Assembly: GCA_946480705.1 (NCBI GenBank)
Contig: CAMLLF010000142.1
Coordinates: forward strand, 1 to 8,375
Reading direction: 5' to 3'
Length of the DNA stretch: 8,375 bases
DNA from: an uncultured Lysobacteraceae bacterium
GTDB lineage: Bacteria; Pseudomonadota; Gammaproteobacteria; Xanthomonadales; Rhodanobacteraceae
The position numbers and the translations under genes are program-made. The notes under the pieces were generated by a model that ran no database searches, was not told where the DNA came from, and worked only from the letters and a program-made list of their open reading frames with translations. Below, piece by piece: positions 6,172 to 8,375 of the stretch; the stretch's first letter is position 1, and each line of letters starts with the position of its first letter.

Positions 6172-6279
6172 CGATTGCGTGAATCCCGTCACGCCGCGCG
6201 ACGTTCCGCGGCGCCGGCGCGTTCGGATTCCGTGCAACGGCCCGTTTGAACTCGCGGACACCTTGCAACGAGGTCTGCG

Positions 6280-6576
6280 ATGCCTCCGCTCGCTTCACGC
6301 CCGCACGTCCGTTTGCGCGCTGCGCTCGCGGCGTTGCTGCTCGGCGTTCCCCTCGCCGCATTCACGCAAACCCTGCTCGAAGGCCGCCTGATCACCGCCG
6401 GCGGCGGCCGCTCGCAGACGCCCGGCGGCTGCCGCGTCGTCACCGGCAGCCTCGGCGAACCCGCGGCCGGCCGCAGCAGCGGCGGCGCGTTCACGGTGAG
6501 CGCAGGCTTCTGGGCCGGTCCCGGCAGCGCCGATCGCGATGTCCTGTTCACCGCCGGCTTCGAGGAGTGCACGTGA
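6280..6576 (+). CDS. Small exported protein with GFW module and C-terminal GFE tail
   Basis: The 98-residue protein begins with a Sec signal peptide (basic to Arg13, hydrophobic core AALAALLLGVPLAAF, cleavage about 27-30). The mature part is one short module, ITAGGGRSQTPGGCRVV then GSLGEPAAGRSSGGAFTVSAGFW (residues 38-50s to 78). This resembles the Gly-rich unit (GQPDAG...GG.Y.L.GGFW type) found in secreted proteins of several phyla. It ends DRDVLFTAGFEECT, recalling the D..F..GFE tails I remember from exported proteins of Rhodanobacteraceae-type bacteria. Cys51 and Cys97 could pair. AACGAGG (6267-6273) lies 6 nt before the ATG. Its stop overlaps the start of the next gene (TGATG). The function is unknown; a partner or anchor of the fibre-like protein is my inference. 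Confidence 0.75.
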   Translation: MPPLASRPHVRLRAALAALLLGVPLAAFTQTLLEGRLITAGGGRSQTPGGCRVVTGSLGEPAAGRSSGGAFTVSAGFWAGPGSADRDVLFTAGFEECT

Positions 6577-6578
6577 TG
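6561..6578 (+). promoter_or_regulatory. Ribosome binding site and TGATG junction of the exported pair
   Basis: GAGGAG (6562-6567) lies 8 nt before the ATG at 6576 and is formed by the Phe-Glu-Glu codons of the GFEE tail of the upstream gene. The upstream stop TGA and downstream ATG share one base. This points to translational coupling of the two exported proteins. Confidence 0.75.
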
Positions 6579-7427
6579 AAATTCCCGCGATTCCTTCAAC
6601 ATGCCCGTCTCTGCGCGCTGCTGCTCGCCGTTGCACCGGCGCTCCAGGCCGCGCCGCAACTGCCCGACTTCGTCTACCAGGGAAAGCTCGAACAGAACGG
6701 CGCGCCGGCCAACGGAAATTTCGATCTCGGCTTCGCGCTGTTCGATGCGCCGGCCGCCGGCAATCCGGTCGGCACGCCGATCTCGCTGCCGGCCTATCCC
6801 GTCGTCGACGGCATCTTCAGTACCTCGCTCGCGTTTCCGGGCGCTTTCACCGGTACGCAGCTCTATCTCGAAGTCAGCGTGAACGGCACGCCGATGCTGC
6901 CGCGCCAGCCGGTCGCGACTGCGCCAGTCGCTCAGTTCTCGCTGTCGGGCACGATCGCGCCGGGCTCGGTCGGCTCGACCGAGCTGGCGACGTTCGCGGT
7001 GACGAACAGCAAGCTCGCCGCCGACTCGGTCAGTTCGTCGAAAATCCTCGCCGGTGCGGTAGGCACGAGCGAACTCGGCAACAGCGTCGTCACGGCCGAC
7101 AAGATTGCGACCGGCGCCGTCGGCGCCGCGGAAATCGCGAACGACAGCATCGCGCGCGGCAAGATCGCCGGTGGCTACAGCAACGGTGCGTTCGCCATCA
7201 CGATCGGCGCCAACACCTGCGTCGATTTCAATCTGTCGATCGGCGGTGCGCAGGTCAACGACATGATCCTGTTCTCGTTCCAGCAGGGCGCGTCGGTGCC
7301 GCCGAACCTGCTGTTCCAGCCGATGCGCGTGCCGTCCGACGGGCTCGTCGCCATGCGCGGCTGCAATTTCGGCAACGCGTCGCAATCGACCGGCAATCTG
7401 CCGATCTATCTGGTCACGCTGCGCTGA
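6576..7427 (+). CDS. Exported fibre/stalk-like protein with seven decapeptide repeats
   Basis: The 283-residue protein has a Sec signal peptide (cleavage near LQA-AP, residue 25). An N-terminal domain (about 30-120) opens DFVYQGKLEQNGAPANGNFD and contains DGIFSTSLAF and LYLEVSVNG. This beta domain is widespread in surface proteins of the FxYQGxLxxxGxPANGxYDxxFxLxDA type. Residues 130-199 are seven exact 10-residue repeats of the form x-(S/A/V)-(V/I)-x-x-x-(E/K)-(L/I)-x-x, a trimeric-fibre-like stalk. The C-terminal part (200-283) has Cys215 and Cys263 spaced as in the small head domain following such stalks. The protein is probably periplasmic or on the cell surface and is not enzymatic. There is no visible membrane anchor of its own. 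It is coupled to the small GFE protein just upstream. The exact role is unknown; adhesion or structure is inferred. Confidence 0.82.
   Translation: MKFPRFLQHARLCALLLAVAPALQAAPQLPDFVYQGKLEQNGAPANGNFDLGFALFDAPAAGNPVGTPISLPAYPVVDGIFSTSLAFPGAFTGTQLYLEVSVNGTPMLPRQPVATAPVAQFSLSGTIAPGSVGSTELATFAVTNSKLAADSVSSSKILAGAVGTSELGNSVVTADKIATGAVGAAEIANDSIARGKIAGGYSNGAFAITIGANTCVDFNLSIGGAQVNDMILFSFQQGASVPPNLLFQPMRVPSDGLVAMRGCNFGNASQSTGNLPIYLVTLR
6963..7172 (+). repeat. Seven 30-bp coding repeats (decapeptide stalk)
   Basis: The seven units start with GSVGSTELAT, FAVTNSKLAA, DSVSSSKILA, GAVGTSELGN, SVVTADKIAT, GAVGAAEIAN and DSIARGKIAG. Phase is kept perfectly, with Ser/Ala/Val and Val/Ile at positions 2-3 and Glu/Lys plus Leu/Ile at 7-8. 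The repeat is at protein level; codons vary, so recent DNA duplication is not evident. Confidence 0.9.
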
Positions 7428-7448
7428 GCGCGTCGCGCCGGCGTGCCC

Positions 7449-7469
7449 GCGCAAAGCCATGATTTGCGC
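7449..7469 (+). terminator. Stem-loop after the fibre gene
   Basis: GCGCAAA (7449-7455) pairs perfectly with TTTGCGC (7463-7469) around a 7-base loop; GCCC (7445-7448) and GGGC (7474-7477) can extend it past a bulge. It starts 22 nt after the stop at 7425-7427. There is no T-run after it, so termination is plausible but not proven by sequence. Confidence 0.4.
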
Positions 7470-7528
7470 CCACGGGCGTCAGCGGCTCGGCCGAAGCTCG
7501 CGCCGAAAGCCGCCGACGGACTGCCGCC

Positions 7529-8314
7529 ATGACTTCCGCACCGCCTGAGCATCCTGCCGTGCCGGCGCGATCGCGCCGGCATTTCCTTGCCGATGTCGCC
7601 GCGTTCGCGATCGCCTGCGGCGTCGCGCCGCTGCTGCGCGCGGAACCGAAACTCGCGGGCGCCCGCGACGCGCGCGACTGGCTGAGCCGCGTCGATACCG
7701 TCTCGCGGAAACTTCGCGCGACGACGATCGCGAGCGGCGACTGGCGTCGCGACATCGACGCGCTGAATGCATCCACGACACTCGCCGAATTCCTGCCGCA
7801 GCTGCAGTTCGAGCGCGCGCTGAAAGCGATGCGGCGGGCCGGCAAGGATCCGGCCAAGACCTTCGTGAAGCTCGCCGAAGTCGACGGCAGCCTGACCAAG
7901 GCAGCCTTCGCGGCCGCCTATTTCGTGTTCGCGAAGGGACAGGTCACCACGCCGCACGGCCATCGCGGCATGGTCTCGGCGCACACCGTCGTCGGCGGCC
8001 GGCTGCGCACGCGCACCTACGACCGGCTCGCGCGCGAGGGCGATGCGCTGCTGCTGAAGCCTCGCCTCGACACGCTCGCCGAACCCGGCTTCAGCGCCGC
8101 GATCAGCGCGACCGAAGGCAACGTGCACTGGTTCGTCGCCGAGACCGACGCCTCCGCGACGCTCGACGTCATCGTGCAGGACATCGACGCGAACGGCCGC
8201 GACTTCGCGATCGAACTCGTCGATCCGCTCGCCGGCAGCGCCGATGCGAACGGCACGATCCGCGCGCCGCTGGTTTCGTGGGAACGGTCGGCGGCGAGGT
8301 ATCAGGCGGGCTGA
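7529..8314 (+). CDS. Tat-exported cupin-like protein
   Basis: The 261-residue protein has a twin-arginine signal, RSRRHFLADVA (14-24), then a hydrophobic stretch AFAIACGVAPLL with an LRA-type cleavage site near 38. This suggests export in folded form, often with a bound cofactor. A helical segment (about 45-130) precedes a cupin-type beta barrel. The first motif is TPHGHRGMVSAHTVVGGRLR (141-160), with His143, His145 and His152 as likely metal ligands; the second is GNVHWFVAE (197-205) with His200. In canonical cupins the third ligand is Glu, whereas His is found here. Cysteine-dioxygenase-like cupins are the closest general type; no substrate can be named. The ATG at 7529 is the start that gives a complete Tat signal; the ribosome binding site is weak (ACGGA). 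It is separated from the fibre gene by 101 bp with a stem-loop, so it is probably a separate unit. Confidence 0.75.
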   Translation: MTSAPPEHPAVPARSRRHFLADVAAFAIACGVAPLLRAEPKLAGARDARDWLSRVDTVSRKLRATTIASGDWRRDIDALNASTTLAEFLPQLQFERALKAMRRAGKDPAKTFVKLAEVDGSLTKAAFAAAYFVFAKGQVTTPHGHRGMVSAHTVVGGRLRTRTYDRLAREGDALLLKPRLDTLAEPGFSAAISATEGNVHWFVAETDASATLDVIVQDIDANGRDFAIELVDPLAGSADANGTIRAPLVSWERSAARYQAG

Positions 8315-8375
8315 CGGTGTGCGAGAAAAGAGTGAAAAGGAGTGAGAGGTGAGTGCGGCGGCGTGAGAAACGAGA
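8315..8375. repeat. Start of a purine-rich GTGAGAAACGAGA-type repeat, cut by the window edge
   Basis: After the cupin stop the plus strand becomes almost pure A/G with recurring GAGTGA, GTGAGAGG and GTGAGAAACGAGA units. Such arrays are, as I recall, frequent between genes in Xanthomonadaceae-like genomes. The minus strand of the repeat near rsmC also contains AGTGAGAAGCG, so the two regions may belong to one repeat family. Only the beginning is visible. Confidence 0.45.

Noticed and set aside
5536..6261. Upstream extension of the DUF1801 frame across the DUF1579 gene
   Set aside because: It is antisense to a supported gene, and the family starts at the ATG at 5535.
6963..7172. The 30-bp periodicity as a CRISPR array or DNA satellite
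   Set aside because: The units are all coding, with no spacers and varied codons. The period reflects the protein decapeptide.
6189..7460. Long open frame (423 codons) on the minus strand opposite the exported pair
   Set aside because: The translation is rich in Arg, Asp and Glu with no domain, signal or motif. It is what GC-rich codons give in the opposite frame, and the plus-strand genes have clear signal peptides and repeats.

Overview
The window is GC-rich DNA (about two thirds GC or more over most of it) with tightly packed genes on both strands. It most resembles a Xanthomonadales (Lysobacterales) gammaproteobacterium, perhaps of the Rhodanobacteraceae or Lysobacter type. The grounds are the rsmC-rsuA pair, intergenic DNA carrying the CGGGAATGGGGA and GTGAGAAACGAGA kinds of repeat that I associate with that order, and secreted proteins with a stalk repeat and a C-terminal Gly-Phe-Glu tail. 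The taxonomic call is an inference from pattern memory, not a search.

Left part (1-2468): the 3' two thirds of an EamA/DMT-family membrane transporter runs off the left edge. It converges, with only 15 bp between stop codons, on a leftward two-gene operon. That operon is rsmC-like (16S rRNA guanine N2-methyltransferase) followed by rsuA (16S rRNA pseudouridine-516 synthase), overlapping by ATGA. Both enzymes modify the small-subunit rRNA. The rsmC start is best placed at a TTG (2468), because a -10-like TACACT lies just upstream and the longer reading frame runs into repeat DNA.

Middle (2469-5108): a 584-bp gene-free stretch holds a likely dispersed repeat next to rsmC and then AT-richer DNA. 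This is followed by a small exported protein of unknown function (3053-3622) with markedly lower GC and a strong stem-loop just after its stop. A 310-bp spacer leads to an outer-membrane-type lipoprotein of unknown family (3933-5108).

Right part (5116-8375): a DUF1801 protein points left and a DUF1579 protein points right from a shared 135-bp divergent spacer. Next come two translationally coupled exported proteins: a 98-residue protein with a GFW module and a GFE tail, and a 283-residue fibre-like protein with seven perfect 10-residue stalk repeats and a disulfide-type C-terminal head. The last gene is a Tat-exported cupin-like protein, after which the window enters a purine-rich repeat.

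The feature I find most worth following is the coupled exported pair at 6280-7427. It looks like a surface fibre with a small partner whose last codons also contain the ribosome binding site for the fibre gene. I see no RNA gene, CRISPR array, transposase, phage gene or recognisable defence system.
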